Part shown: one piece after another, positions 25,179 to 32,784 of the stretch
Position numbering within the stretch: position 1 is the stretch's first letter
Layout: each line of letters begins with the position of its first letter
NCBI RefSeq assembly: GCF_000513955.1
Contig: NZ_KI911329.1
Span: 1-49,471, forward strand
DNA: 49,471 nt
Direction: 5' to 3'
Source: Pseudoxanthomonas suwonensis J47
Lineage (GTDB): Bacteria; Pseudomonadota; Gammaproteobacteria; Xanthomonadales; Xanthomonadaceae
Notes under the pieces: model-generated
The model's input: the letters and a program-made list of their open reading frames with translations, nothing else
The model's database searches: none
Told to the model about the DNA's origin: nothing
Position numbers and translations under genes: made by a program

Positions 25179-26261
25179 ATGGGCGGCGGTCCGGCCACGC
25201 CGCCGCGCTTCGCCTCGGTCGACGCCCTGCGCGGGCTGACCGTGGCGGCGATGCTGCTGGTGAACACGCCCGGCGACTGGGGCCACGTCTACGCGCCGTT
25301 GCTGCATGCGCCCTGGCACGGCTGCACGCCGACCGACCTGGTGTTCCCGTTCTTCCTCTTCATCGTCGGCGTGTCGATCGCGCTGGGCGTGGTGCCGCGG
25401 CTGGAGCGCGGCGCCGGGCGCGCGCCGCTGGCACGCGCGGTCGTGCTGCGTTCGCTGCGCATCATCGGCCTGGGCCTGCTGCTGCACCTGACGGCCTGGT
25501 GGTGGCTCGACCAGGCGTACTTCCGTCCATGGGGCGTGCTGCAGCGGATCGGCCTGTGCTTCCTTGGCGCGGGCATGGTCGCGCTGTGGCTGAAGCCGCG
25601 CGCGCAGTGGATCCTGCTCACCGTGCTGCTGCTGGGCGGGTGGGCACTGCTGGCGCTTGGCGGCAGCTCCGAGCCCTGGGACAACCTCGCCAGCCGCATC
25701 GACGATGCGCTCGCCGGGCCGTGGCTGTACCAGCACGATCCGGCCAGCGGCCGCGGCCACGATCCCGAAGGCCTGCCCAGCACCCTCGGCGCCCTGGCGA
25801 CCACGCTGCTGGGACTGCGCGCCGGCGACTGGCTGCGTCGTGGCGCCACGCAGCGGTTGTGGCAGGCGGGCCTCGCACTGCTGCTGCTCGGCCTGCCCTG
25901 GTCGCTGCTGCTGCCCTGGAACAAGAACCTGTGGACCTCGTCCTACGTGGCCTGGACCGGTGGCTGGGCGATGCTGGCGCTGGCCGCGGCGCACGTGCTC
26001 GTCGACCGCCGCGGCTGGCCGGCGCTGGGACGCAGCTTCGGCGTCAACGCGATCGCCGCGTATGCCGGATCGGCGCTGATGGTCTACGCGCTGGCGGCGT
26101 CGGGTGCGTGGTCGTGGCTTTACGCCACGCTCTTCGCCGGCTGGATGACGCCGCGCTTCGGGCCGTACCTGCCGTCGCTGGCCTTCGCCCTGGCGTTCAC
26201 CGGGTTCTGGTGGCTGGTCGTGCGCTGGATGGACCGGCGCGGCTGGCACCTGCGGATCTGA
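25179..26261 (+). CDS. nagX: NagX-like membrane acyltransferase family protein (DUF5009)
   Basis: Membrane protein of 360 residues, with about ten hydrophobic segments, related to heparan-alpha-glucosaminide N-acetyltransferase. The diagnostic N-terminus is SVDALRGLTVAAMLLVNTPG, followed by HAPWHGCTPTDLVFPFFLFI with histidines that may be catalytic. TLLGLRAGDWLRRG and FGVNAIAAYAGSAL come later. Family members acetylate terminal glucosamine with cytoplasmic acetyl-CoA. In nag clusters NagX is thought to help use GlcNAc oligomers, but the exact reaction is unproven. ATG 25179 overlaps the stop of an eight-codon mini-frame. The gene converges on the ECF sigma gene with only nine bases between. 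Confidence 0.88.
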   Translation: MGGGPATPPRFASVDALRGLTVAAMLLVNTPGDWGHVYAPLLHAPWHGCTPTDLVFPFFLFIVGVSIALGVVPRLERGAGRAPLARAVVLRSLRIIGLGLLLHLTAWWWLDQAYFRPWGVLQRIGLCFLGAGMVALWLKPRAQWILLTVLLLGGWALLALGGSSEPWDNLASRIDDALAGPWLYQHDPASGRGHDPEGLPSTLGALATTLLGLRAGDWLRRGATQRLWQAGLALLLLGLPWSLLLPWNKNLWTSSYVAWTGGWAMLALAAAHVLVDRRGWPALGRSFGVNAIAAYAGSALMVYALAASGAWSWLYATLFAGWMTPRFGPYLPSLAFALAFTGFWWLVVRWMDRRGWHLRI

Positions 26262-26270
26262 CCGGCGCAC

Positions 26271-27545
26271 TCACGCCGTGCACTGCGCGGCGCGCTGCAG
26301 CAGCAGCGTGCGCTCGCGGGCGTTGCCCGCCAGCTCCGCGGCGCGTTCGAATTCCACGCGTGCTTCGTCCAGCCGGCCCAGCCGGAACAGCAGGTCGCCG
26401 CGGACGCTGGGCAGCAGGTGGTAGTTGGCCAGCTTCGGTTCGTCGCGCAGCGCATCCACGCTTTCCAGCGCCGCTTCCGGGCCGGAAGCCATCGACACGG
26501 CGACCGCGCGGTTGAGCTCGACCACCGGCGACGCCGCCAGCTGCACCAGCGCGTCGTAGAGGGCGACGATGCGCGCCCAGTCGGTATCGGCAGCGGTGGG
26601 CGCGCGCGCGTGGCAGGCGGCGATGGCGGCCTGCAGCGCATACGGCCCCAGCGTGCCGCCGAGCTGGCGCGCGTGTTCCAGCGCTTCCAGGCCGCGGCCG
26701 ATCAGCAGGCGGTCCCAGCGCGAGCGGTCCTGGTCCAGCAGCAGCACCGGTTCGCCGTCGGGGCCGGTGCGTGCGTGCAGGCGCGAGGCCTGGATCTCCA
26801 TCAGCGCGACCAGGCCGTGCACCTCCGGCTCGCGCGGCATCAGCCCGGCCAGCACCCGGCCCAGGCGCAGCGCTTCCTCGCACAGCGCCGGACGCACCCA
26901 GTCGTCGCCGCTGGTGGCCGCGTAGCCTTCGTTGAACACCAGGTAGATCACGCCGAGCACGGCCGACAGGCGCTCGGGCAATTCCTCGCGCCGCGGGATC
27001 TCGAACGGCACGTTGGCCTCGGCCAGGGTGCGCTTGGCGCGGACGATGCGCTGGGCGATGGTTGGCTCGCTGGCGAGGAAGGCGCGGGCGATCTCGCCGG
27101 TCTCCAGGCCGCCGAGCAGGCGCAGGGTCAGCGCCACCCGCGATTCCGGCGGCAGCACCGGATGGCAGGCGATGAACATCAGCCGCAGCACATCGTCGCC
27201 GACCGGATCGTCGAGCAGCAGCTCGTCGCGTTCGCCGGCCCCCTCCTGCCACTGCTCCAGCTCGTAGGCGACCTCGACGTGCTTCTGCTCGCGCAGCTTG
27301 AGGTGGCGCAGGCGGTCGATCGCACGGTTGCGCGCGGTGGTCATCAGCCACGCGCCCGGATTGTCGGGCACGCCGGTGTCCGGCCATTTCTCCAGCGCTG
27401 CGACCAGCGCGTCCTGGGCCAGCTCCTCGGCCAGGCCGACGTCGCGCACCATCCGGGTCAGGCCGGCGATGACGCGCGCCGACTCCATCCGCCAGACCGC
27501 GTCGATGGTGCGATGGATCTCCGCGTGGTGGGCTGCGGGGCTCAT
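26271..27545 (-). CDS. ECF42-type RNA polymerase sigma factor with TPR-like extension
   Basis: Protein of 424 residues. Region sigma2 (about 20-85) has AEELAQDALVAALEKWPDTG and PGAWLMTTARNRAIDRLR. Region sigma4 (about 130-185) has LRLLGGLETGEIARAFLASE and RIVRAKRTL. About 230 further residues form a helical, TPR-like domain (YALQAAIAACHARAP, VVELNRAVAVSMASGP). This long C-terminal extension, with no anti-sigma gene nearby, defines ECF42. In that group the extension is needed for activity and the partners are DGPF/YciI proteins, exactly as here. Start ATG 27545. Its own upstream region lacks the TGTCGA-N17-CGTCGT element found before its neighbours, so it may be read from the VOC transcript. 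Confidence 0.92.
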   Translation of the reverse strand: MSPAAHHAEIHRTIDAVWRMESARVIAGLTRMVRDVGLAEELAQDALVAALEKWPDTGVPDNPGAWLMTTARNRAIDRLRHLKLREQKHVEVAYELEQWQEGAGERDELLLDDPVGDDVLRLMFIACHPVLPPESRVALTLRLLGGLETGEIARAFLASEPTIAQRIVRAKRTLAEANVPFEIPRREELPERLSAVLGVIYLVFNEGYAATSGDDWVRPALCEEALRLGRVLAGLMPREPEVHGLVALMEIQASRLHARTGPDGEPVLLLDQDRSRWDRLLIGRGLEALEHARQLGGTLGPYALQAAIAACHARAPTAADTDWARIVALYDALVQLAASPVVELNRAVAVSMASGPEAALESVDALRDEPKLANYHLLPSVRGDLLFRLGRLDEARVEFERAAELAGNARERTLLLQRAAQCTA

Positions 27546-27594
27546 GGCGGCCGATCACACCATCCGCATGCGCCGCGGGCAAGTCCCGCGACAT

Positions 27595-28005
27595 TCATCC
27601 CTGCGGGGGCAGTGCGTCCGGGTTCATGTGGAACGGCTCCCACTGGTGCCCGTCCAGGTCGGCGAAGCTCTGCTGGTACATGAAGCCGAGGTCGCGCGCC
27701 GGCTGGGTGACGGTACCGCCGGCGGCGACGACCTTCGCCACCATCCCATCGACCGCCTCCCGGCTTTCCAGCGCCAGCGCGACCAGCACCTCGGTCTGCC
27801 GGGTGGCGTCGCTGACGGGCTTGCCGGTGAAGGTGGCGAAGTAGGGCTCCACCAGCAGCATCACGAAGATGTTCTCGCCGACCAGCATGCAGGTGGCGTT
27901 CTCGTCGGTGAACTGCGGGTTGAAGCTGAAACCCAGCGCGGTGAAGAACGCCACCGAGCGGTCGAGGTCCTTCACCGGCAGGTTGACGAAGATCTGGCTG
28001 GCCAT
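27595..28005 (-). CDS. VOC family protein (glyoxalase/bleomycin-resistance fold)
   Basis: Protein of 136 residues with the vicinal-oxygen-chelate fold. It starts MASQIFVNLPVKDLDRSVAF, has FFTALGFSFNPQFTDENATC and ends DLGFMYQQSFADLDGHQWEP, matching the COG3607-like group. Not all metal ligands of true glyoxalases are evident, and the substrate is unknown. The ATG at 28005 is preceded by GGAAAGGAA. VOC proteins are frequent members of ECF42/DGPF clusters. It lies 49 bp ahead of the sigma gene and follows a remnant of another VOC gene. Confidence 0.88.
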   Translation of the reverse strand: MASQIFVNLPVKDLDRSVAFFTALGFSFNPQFTDENATCMLVGENIFVMLLVEPYFATFTGKPVSDATRQTEVLVALALESREAVDGMVAKVVAAGGTVTQPARDLGFMYQQSFADLDGHQWEPFHMNPDALPPQG

Positions 28006-28022
28006 GGTGCGTTCCTTTCCGG

Positions 28023-28095
28023 TCAGGATCCGGGGCGCGGACCGGAGCAGTTGACCGTCCAGCACACGCCGTAACGGTCGATGAGGCGGCCGCAG
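28023..28095 (-). pseudogene. Remnant of a second VOC/PhnB-type gene (C-terminal end only)
   Basis: Minus-strand translation of this stretch gives GRLIDRYGVCWTVNC followed by a short tail and a stop at 28023. It resembles the last strand of PhnB-like VOC proteins (W-G-R-x-x-D-x-F/Y-G-x-x-W-x-x-N). No start or upstream homology remains, and the preceding residues are unrelated. I infer that a VOC gene once lay between the YciI gene and the present VOC gene and was deleted down to its 3' end. Confidence 0.5.
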
Positions 28096-28120
28096 CGCCC
28101 GGCCGGCCTTGCAGTGCGGC

Positions 28121-28546
28121 TCAGCCGCGGTTGCCGATCTGCTCGCGCAGGCGCCGTTCCTGCTCGCGCAGTTCCGGGGTGAACTCCTCGCCGAAGTCCT
28201 CTTCCTCGAACACCGGCCGGATCTCGATCTCGCTGTCCTCGGGCATCGGGTTGGGGCAGCGCCGCACCCATTCGATGGCTTCCTCCATCGAGCGCACCTG
28301 CCACAGCCAGAACCCGGCGACCAGCTCCTTGGTCTCGGTGAACGGACCGTCGACCACGCTGCGCTGTTTGCCGGAGAAGCGCACCCGCACGCCCTTCGAA
28401 CTCGGGTGCAGGCCTTCGCCGGCCAGCATCACCCCGGCCTTGACCAGTTCCTCGTTGTAGCGGCCCATGTCCGCCAGCAGCTGTTCGCTGGGCATGACCC
28501 CGGCTTCGGAGCTGGGCGTCGCCTTGACCATCACCATCACGCGCAT
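28121..28546 (-). CDS. YciI family (DGPF domain) protein
   Basis: Protein of 141 residues starting MRVMVMVKATPSSEAGVMPS. The name-giving DGPF is at 66-69, within VVDGPFTETKELVAGFWLWQ, and WVRRCPNPMPEDSEIEIRPV closes the ferredoxin-like fold. The glutamate-rich C-terminus is usual for this subgroup. YciI-like proteins are small alpha/beta barrels. One has a dehydrochlorinase-like activity, but DGPF members have no proven reaction. The gene lies in an ECF42 cluster and has its own TGTCGA-N17-CGTCGT promoter upstream. The ATG at 28546 is preceded by GAGGAGA. Confidence 0.93.
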   Translation of the reverse strand: MRVMVMVKATPSSEAGVMPSEQLLADMGRYNEELVKAGVMLAGEGLHPSSKGVRVRFSGKQRSVVDGPFTETKELVAGFWLWQVRSMEEAIEWVRRCPNPMPEDSEIEIRPVFEEEDFGEEFTPELREQERRLREQIGNRG

Positions 28547-28576
28547 GTCGCTGTCTCCTCGTTGCCGTTTCCTCCC

Positions 28577-28605
28577 ACGACGGATGCCCGGTGCCGCAAT
28601 CGACA
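28577..28605 (-). promoter_or_regulatory. Predicted ECF42 promoter for the YciI gene
   Basis: On the minus strand TGTCGA (28605-28600) and CGTCGT (28582-28577) are separated by exactly 17 bases, the same layout as upstream of DUF1428. It lies in the 67-bp gap between the two genes, about 30 bases from the YciI ATG. ECF42 promoters in Streptomyces are reported, as I recall, to have TGTCGA at -35 and CG(A/T)C at -10. Confidence 0.72.
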
Positions 28606-28613
28606 GCCTTCGC

Positions 28614-28970
28614 TCAGAACTGCACGATCGGCTTGAAGCCGCCCCAGAACATGCGCTTGCCGTCGAAGGGCAGGGTCGCCGGATCCAGGCTGGACAGGCG
28701 CGGATCGGCCATCACCCTGGCGTTGACCCGGTCGCGGTGGGCGCGCGAGCGGAAGCGGATCCAGGCGAACACCACGACCTCGCCGGGCTTGAGCTTCACC
28801 GCCTGCGGGAACGAGGTGCGCTTGCCTGGCTGCACGTCGTCGGCCACGCATTCCACGTACTCGAGCGCGCCGTACTCGAGCCAGATCTTTCCCGCCTTGC
28901 GCGCGAGCTTGCGGTAGTCCTCGACCCGGTCCGCCGGGACCGGAAGCACGAAACCGTCCACGTAAGCCAT
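28614..28970 (-). CDS. DUF1428 family protein
   Basis: Protein of 118 residues, full length for DUF1428 (YbaA-like). It begins MAYVDGFVLPVPADRVEDYR, then LEYGALEYVECVADDVQPGK, and ends FDGKRMFWGGFKPIV, all conserved in the family. It adopts a dimeric alpha/beta barrel fold, and its function is unknown. The frame is open upstream, but the ATG at 28970, with AGGAGGA ahead, is clearly the start. It is probably the first gene of the ECF42 transcript, as it has a TGTCGA-N17-CGTCGT promoter 46 bases upstream. Confidence 0.92.
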   Translation of the reverse strand: MAYVDGFVLPVPADRVEDYRKLARKAGKIWLEYGALEYVECVADDVQPGKRTSFPQAVKLKPGEVVVFAWIRFRSRAHRDRVNARVMADPRLSSLDPATLPFDGKRMFWGGFKPIVQF

Positions 28971-29015
28971 CGCCGTTCCTCCTCGCTGCCAGGGATCCAT
29001 TCTCCTGTTGCAACG

Positions 29016-29044
29016 ACGACGGGCCCGCAGGGCGGAAATCGACA
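29016..29044 (-). promoter_or_regulatory. Predicted ECF42 promoter for DUF1428
   Basis: On the minus strand TGTCGA (29044-29039) and CGTCGT (29021-29016) are 17 bases apart, identical in both hexamers and in spacing to the element before the YciI gene. The intervening bases differ, so this is not a recent copy. The rest of the gap between cca and DUF1428 shows nothing else. Confidence 0.72.
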
Positions 29045-29139
29045 CCGTCCCTGGCAGGTCGCAGCCGTGCATGGGCCTGGGCCGGTACGGGCGAGGACGC
29101 CGGTCCCGCCGCGGGGCAATCCGTTGCGGGCGCTCCGCG

Positions 29140-30378
29140 TCAGCCGGGACGACGCAGGGTGCGTGCCGCGGCGATCGCCGCCACCCGTGCACGCTGCACG
29201 GCGCGGCCGACCTCCGGGCCGGTGAGGCCTTCGGCCAGCGCCAGGTCGCGGGCGTTGACCGCCGCGGCGGCGGCATGCAGGCGGCACAGCTCCGGGCCCT
29301 GCGGGTAGTCGGCGTCCTCGCTGCCGAGGCGGCCGCGCTTGTCGGCCTCGCAGCACAGGGCGATGCGTGCGACCTGTCCGGGCTGGCGGAAGGCGTCGCA
29401 GCGTTCCAGCAGCTGCAGCACGGTGTCGTCGCGCAGTTCGGCCAGGCGATGCACGTTGAGGTGCTCGCGGCACACCGCCTCGGCCAGGCGGCGGTGCGCA
29501 GTGGGGATGCGCAGGCGCTCGCACAGCCGGGCCAGTGGCTTCAGTCCGGCGCTTTCGTGGCCGATGTGCTTCGGCAGCACGTGCGCGGGGGTGAGCGCCT
29601 TGCCGAGGTCGTGGGTGAGCGCGGCGAAGCCCACCATGTCGTCGCCAGGCGCGAGGCGGGCGGCCATGTCGCTGACCAGTTCCTGGTGGGTGCCGGTGTC
29701 GACTTCGGGATGGAACTCGGCGCGCTGCGGCACGCCGTACAAAGCGTCGACCTCGGGCAGGACCACGGCCAGGGCGCCGCTGGCGCGCAGGGTGGAGAGG
29801 AAGGCGGAGGGCTTCGGCGCGGCCAGCGCCTTGCGCAGTTCCTGCCACACGCGTTCGGCGACCAGGGTTTCCAGTTCGCCGCCGGCGACCATCCGCCGCA
29901 TCAGCTCGATCGTTTCCGGGGCGACGCTGAAGCCCAGCGGTGCGAAACGGGCCATGAAACGGGCGGCGCGCAGGACGCGCAGGGGATCCTCGGCGAAGGC
30001 GGGACCGATGTGGCGCAGCACACGCCGTTCGATGTCGTCGGTGCCGCCGTAGGGGTCGATGAGGTTGCCGCGGGCGTCACGCGCGATGGCGTTGATGGTG
30101 AAGTCGCGGCGCTGCAGGTCTTCTTCGAGGGTCACCGAGGGATCGGCGTCGACGACGAAGCCGCGGTGGCCGCGGCCGCTCTTGCGTTCGGTGCGGGCAA
30201 GGGCGTGTTCTTCGCCGGTGTCGGGATGCAGGAACACGGGGAAGTCGCGGCCGACGGGGCGGAAGCCGGCGTCGAGCATCTGTTGCGGGGTGGCGCCGAC
30301 GACGACCCAGTCGCGGTCCCCGGGCGGCAGCCCCAGCAGTTCATCGCGGACCGCGCCGCCGACCAGGTAGGTTTCCAT
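29140..30378 (-). CDS. cca: Multifunctional CCA-adding tRNA nucleotidyltransferase
   Basis: Adds or repairs the CCA end of tRNAs without a template. The 412-residue class II enzyme starts [20 protein letters not shown] with the metal-binding Asp21 and Asp23 in [15 protein letters not shown] and [16 protein letters not shown], which holds the nucleotide-selecting residues, follow. A C-terminal HD domain is present (ALTHDLGKA), which in the E. coli enzyme gives phosphatase and phosphodiesterase activity, hence the multifunctional name. The ATG at 30378 is where homology begins. It precedes the DUF1428 gene on the same strand by 169 bp but is functionally unrelated to it. Confidence 0.95.
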   Translation of the reverse strand: METYLVGGAVRDELLGLPPGDRDWVVVGATPQQMLDAGFRPVGRDFPVFLHPDTGEEHALARTERKSGRGHRGFVVDADPSVTLEEDLQRRDFTINAIARDARGNLIDPYGGTDDIERRVLRHIGPAFAEDPLRVLRAARFMARFAPLGFSVAPETIELMRRMVAGGELETLVAERVWQELRKALAAPKPSAFLSTLRASGALAVVLPEVDALYGVPQRAEFHPEVDTGTHQELVSDMAARLAPGDDMVGFAALTHDLGKALTPAHVLPKHIGHESAGLKPLARLCERLRIPTAHRRLAEAVCREHLNVHRLAELRDDTVLQLLERCDAFRQPGQVARIALCCEADKRGRLGSEDADYPQGPELCRLHAAAAAVNARDLALAEGLTGPEVGRAVQRARVAAIAAARTLRRPG

Positions 30379-30717
30379 GCGCGCATCGTAGCGTGGGCGC
30401 CGGTGGTGAAGCAGGGCGCTGGCAACCTCTGGCGCGTCGCCACGCGCCGCCGGGAATGCACCAGGGCGCTGGCGCCGTCTGCCGCGTCGCCACGCGCTTG
30501 CTGCCTCACCGCTACCACAGCGACTGCGAACCCGGCACATCCAGAGCCGCTTGCGGCATACCCCCGCGCTGCCGCGTCTTCGGGTGCGTCGGGGGCGCGG
30601 GTTCCATCTCCCCTCTCCCCACGGGAGAGGGGCAGGGGGTGAGGGTCGGGACCCTGGAGGCGTCGGAATGCCGGCCCTTTCCCCGACCCTTCTCCGTAGG
30701 GGAGAAGCGCCTGGCAG
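30379..30717. repeat. Repeat-rich intergenic region between slt and cca
   Basis: No gene is visible. Four structures are: (1) a 35-bp direct repeat, 30413-30447 and 30463-30497, period 50, 31 of 35 bases equal; (2) 30541-30600, the second copy of the left-edge element at 61-120; (3) a perfect 10-bp stem, 30610-30619 with 30623-30632 (CCCCTCTCCC), three-base loop, related to 49359-49380; (4) a 7-bp stem, 30689-30695 with 30701-30707, next to the slt stop, perhaps its terminator. Confidence 0.65.
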
Positions 30718-32697
30718 TTACGACGCCGGTGTCGGGCAGGCGAACGCCTTGCGCTTGCCTTCGGTGCGGCCGAGCATGCGGTCGCTCACCGGCAGGGCGT
30801 CGCCGTTGAGGCGCCAGTCGTAGATGGCGCTGAAGGCGAGCACGCGGGCGACGTAGTCGCGGGTTTCCTTGTAGCTGATCGTCTCGATCCACAGGTCCGG
30901 ATCGTGCGCGGGACGCTGCGACAGCCAGCGCGCGGTGGGCGTGGGGCCGGCGTTGTAGGCGGCGATGGCCTGGTAGGTAGCGCCGTACTTGTCCTCCATC
31001 TCGCGCAGGTAGGCGCTGCCCAGGGCGATGTTGACGGACGAGTCGTACAGGCTGTCCGCGCCGGAATAGGGCAGGCCGGTGCGGCGCGCCACGGCGGCGG
31101 CCGTGGAGGGCAGCAGCTGCATCAGGCCGCGGGCATTCGCGGAGGAGCGCGCGGTCGGGGTGAAGATGCTTTCGGCGCGGATCTCGGCGGCGATCCACGC
31201 CGGATCCAGGCCATTGCGCTTCGCGGCGGCGCGGATGTCCGCGTCGTGGTGCAGCGGGAAGCGCAGCTCGTACAGGCGCTGCTCCTCGGGCACCTTGCCC
31301 AGCGAGAACACGGCGCGGTCGAACCAGCCGTGTTCCTGTGCCAGCGCCACCGCGGCGCGACGCCTCGGGTCGTCGAAGCGCGACAGCGCGTCGTTCCACT
31401 CGCGCGTCGCCCAGCCGGTCTGGTCGATGCGGTACAGGGCCAAGGCGCGCTGCAACGCCGGGTCGCGCGCGACCTCGGTGCGCAGCGACGGCGGATCGCC
31501 CGGCTGCCAGGGGCACAGCGCATAGGGCAGGCCGAGGCGGTCGGCGGCGAGGAAGCCGTGGAAGCTGGGCGAGGTGGCGGCGGCGCGGAACAGCGCCTGC
31601 GCTTCGGCGGCGCGGCCGGTCTTCTCCAGCATGCGCCCTTCGAACCAGCGCCAGCGCGCATCCGCGCGCTGCTTCGCCGGCATCAGGCGGATGGCCTCCA
31701 GCGCCGCGGCCCAGTCGCCGCGCGCCATCGCCTCGCGCGCGCGCCATTCGTGCAGGCGTTCGTCGTACGACGCGGCCGGCACCGCGGCGAGGCGCCGCGC
31801 CGAATCGGGCAGGTACGAGGCCACCGTCCACAACGCGACCTGGTACAGCACCTTGCCGCGCTCGGCTTCGGTCATGCCCAGCTGCGGCGCCAGTTGCGCG
31901 AGGTGGCGCTCGGCGGCATCGGGGGCGTTCTTCGCCAGCCGGGCGAGGCCGGCGGCGGCGACCTGGCGGCTGCGCGTGTCGCGCGGCCACTGCGCGGTGC
32001 GCGCGTGCGGCGACTGCACGAAGGCGGCGTAGTCCTGGGCCAGCGCCTGCGCCTGGCTCGGCAGGCCACGCGCGGCGGCGCGCATCACCCCGGGTTCGCC
32101 CTCGGCGACGGCCAGGTCGAAGCGTTCCCAGCGCAGCGCATCGTCCAGCCCGCCGCGCGCGGCGAGGCTGGCGAAGGTGCGGTCGCAGGCGTCGGGCAGC
32201 GACTTGCCGCTGCGCCACAGTGCCTGGGCCTGCGCGTTCCAGTCCGGGTCGGTGCGGCCCAGCGCGGCCTGCGCGTTGAGCCAGGAGCAGCGCAGCGCCG
32301 GATCCTCGAGCGGGCGCCAGTCGGCGAGGAAATCGCTCCACTGCTCGCGCCGCGCCAGCGAGGCCAGCCACAGCGGACGCAGGGCGTTGGCGACGGCCTG
32401 GCCGTCGTAACGCTGCAGGAAGGCACGCACCTGCGCGGCATCGGCGCGGTCGAGGTCGCGCGACAGGCGCGCGAATTCCACCCATGGCCAGCGCGGATCC
32501 TGGCGCAGCGACGCGTCGGACGCGCTGGCCGGTTCGCCGCGCTGGGCGGCGGCGATGGCGGAACGGATCGCCGCGTCGTTGGCGGCGCCGGGGGCGGCAA
32601 CCTGCGCCTGCGCGCACAGCGGGGACAGCGCGAGCAGCAGGGCCAGCCAGGGCTGGCGCAGGCTTCGCGAGGAAAAGATGGTGGCGCGGCGCGACAT
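30718..32697 (-). CDS. slt: Soluble lytic murein transglycosylase
   Basis: Cleaves the MurNAc-GlcNAc bond of peptidoglycan, leaving 1,6-anhydro ends, in the periplasm. The 659 residues begin with a signal peptide (RQPWLALLLALSPLCAQAQ). About 450 residues of helical superhelix rich in Ala, Arg and Trp follow, then the C-terminal SLT domain. There the catalytic Glu509 lies in AEIRAESIFTPTARSSANAR, followed by GLMQLLPSTA and AYNAGPTPTARWL, the classic family 1 motifs. The ATG at 32697 sits at the start of the signal peptide. Upstream is the divergent TauE/SafE gene, and downstream lies the repeat-rich gap. Confidence 0.94.
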   Translation of the reverse strand: MSRRATIFSSRSLRQPWLALLLALSPLCAQAQVAAPGAANDAAIRSAIAAAQRGEPASASDASLRQDPRWPWVEFARLSRDLDRADAAQVRAFLQRYDGQAVANALRPLWLASLARREQWSDFLADWRPLEDPALRCSWLNAQAALGRTDPDWNAQAQALWRSGKSLPDACDRTFASLAARGGLDDALRWERFDLAVAEGEPGVMRAAARGLPSQAQALAQDYAAFVQSPHARTAQWPRDTRSRQVAAAGLARLAKNAPDAAERHLAQLAPQLGMTEAERGKVLYQVALWTVASYLPDSARRLAAVPAASYDERLHEWRAREAMARGDWAAALEAIRLMPAKQRADARWRWFEGRMLEKTGRAAEAQALFRAAATSPSFHGFLAADRLGLPYALCPWQPGDPPSLRTEVARDPALQRALALYRIDQTGWATREWNDALSRFDDPRRRAAVALAQEHGWFDRAVFSLGKVPEEQRLYELRFPLHHDADIRAAAKRNGLDPAWIAAEIRAESIFTPTARSSANARGLMQLLPSTAAAVARRTGLPYSGADSLYDSSVNIALGSAYLREMEDKYGATYQAIAAYNAGPTPTARWLSQRPAHDPDLWIETISYKETRDYVARVLAFSAIYDWRLNGDALPVSDRMLGRTEGKRKAFACPTPAS

Positions 32698-32784
32698 GCG
32701 TTCGAATATACCCAACGGGCCTGAACGGCCGTGACGACGGCCGGCATGGCGCGTCGTGGCCGCCGCCCACTGCTGGAGCGTTCC

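Noticed and set aside
27546-27594. TGTCGC before the sigma gene as a third ECF42 promoter
   Set aside because: The sixth base differs and no CGTC follows at 17 bases, so autoregulation is not supported here.
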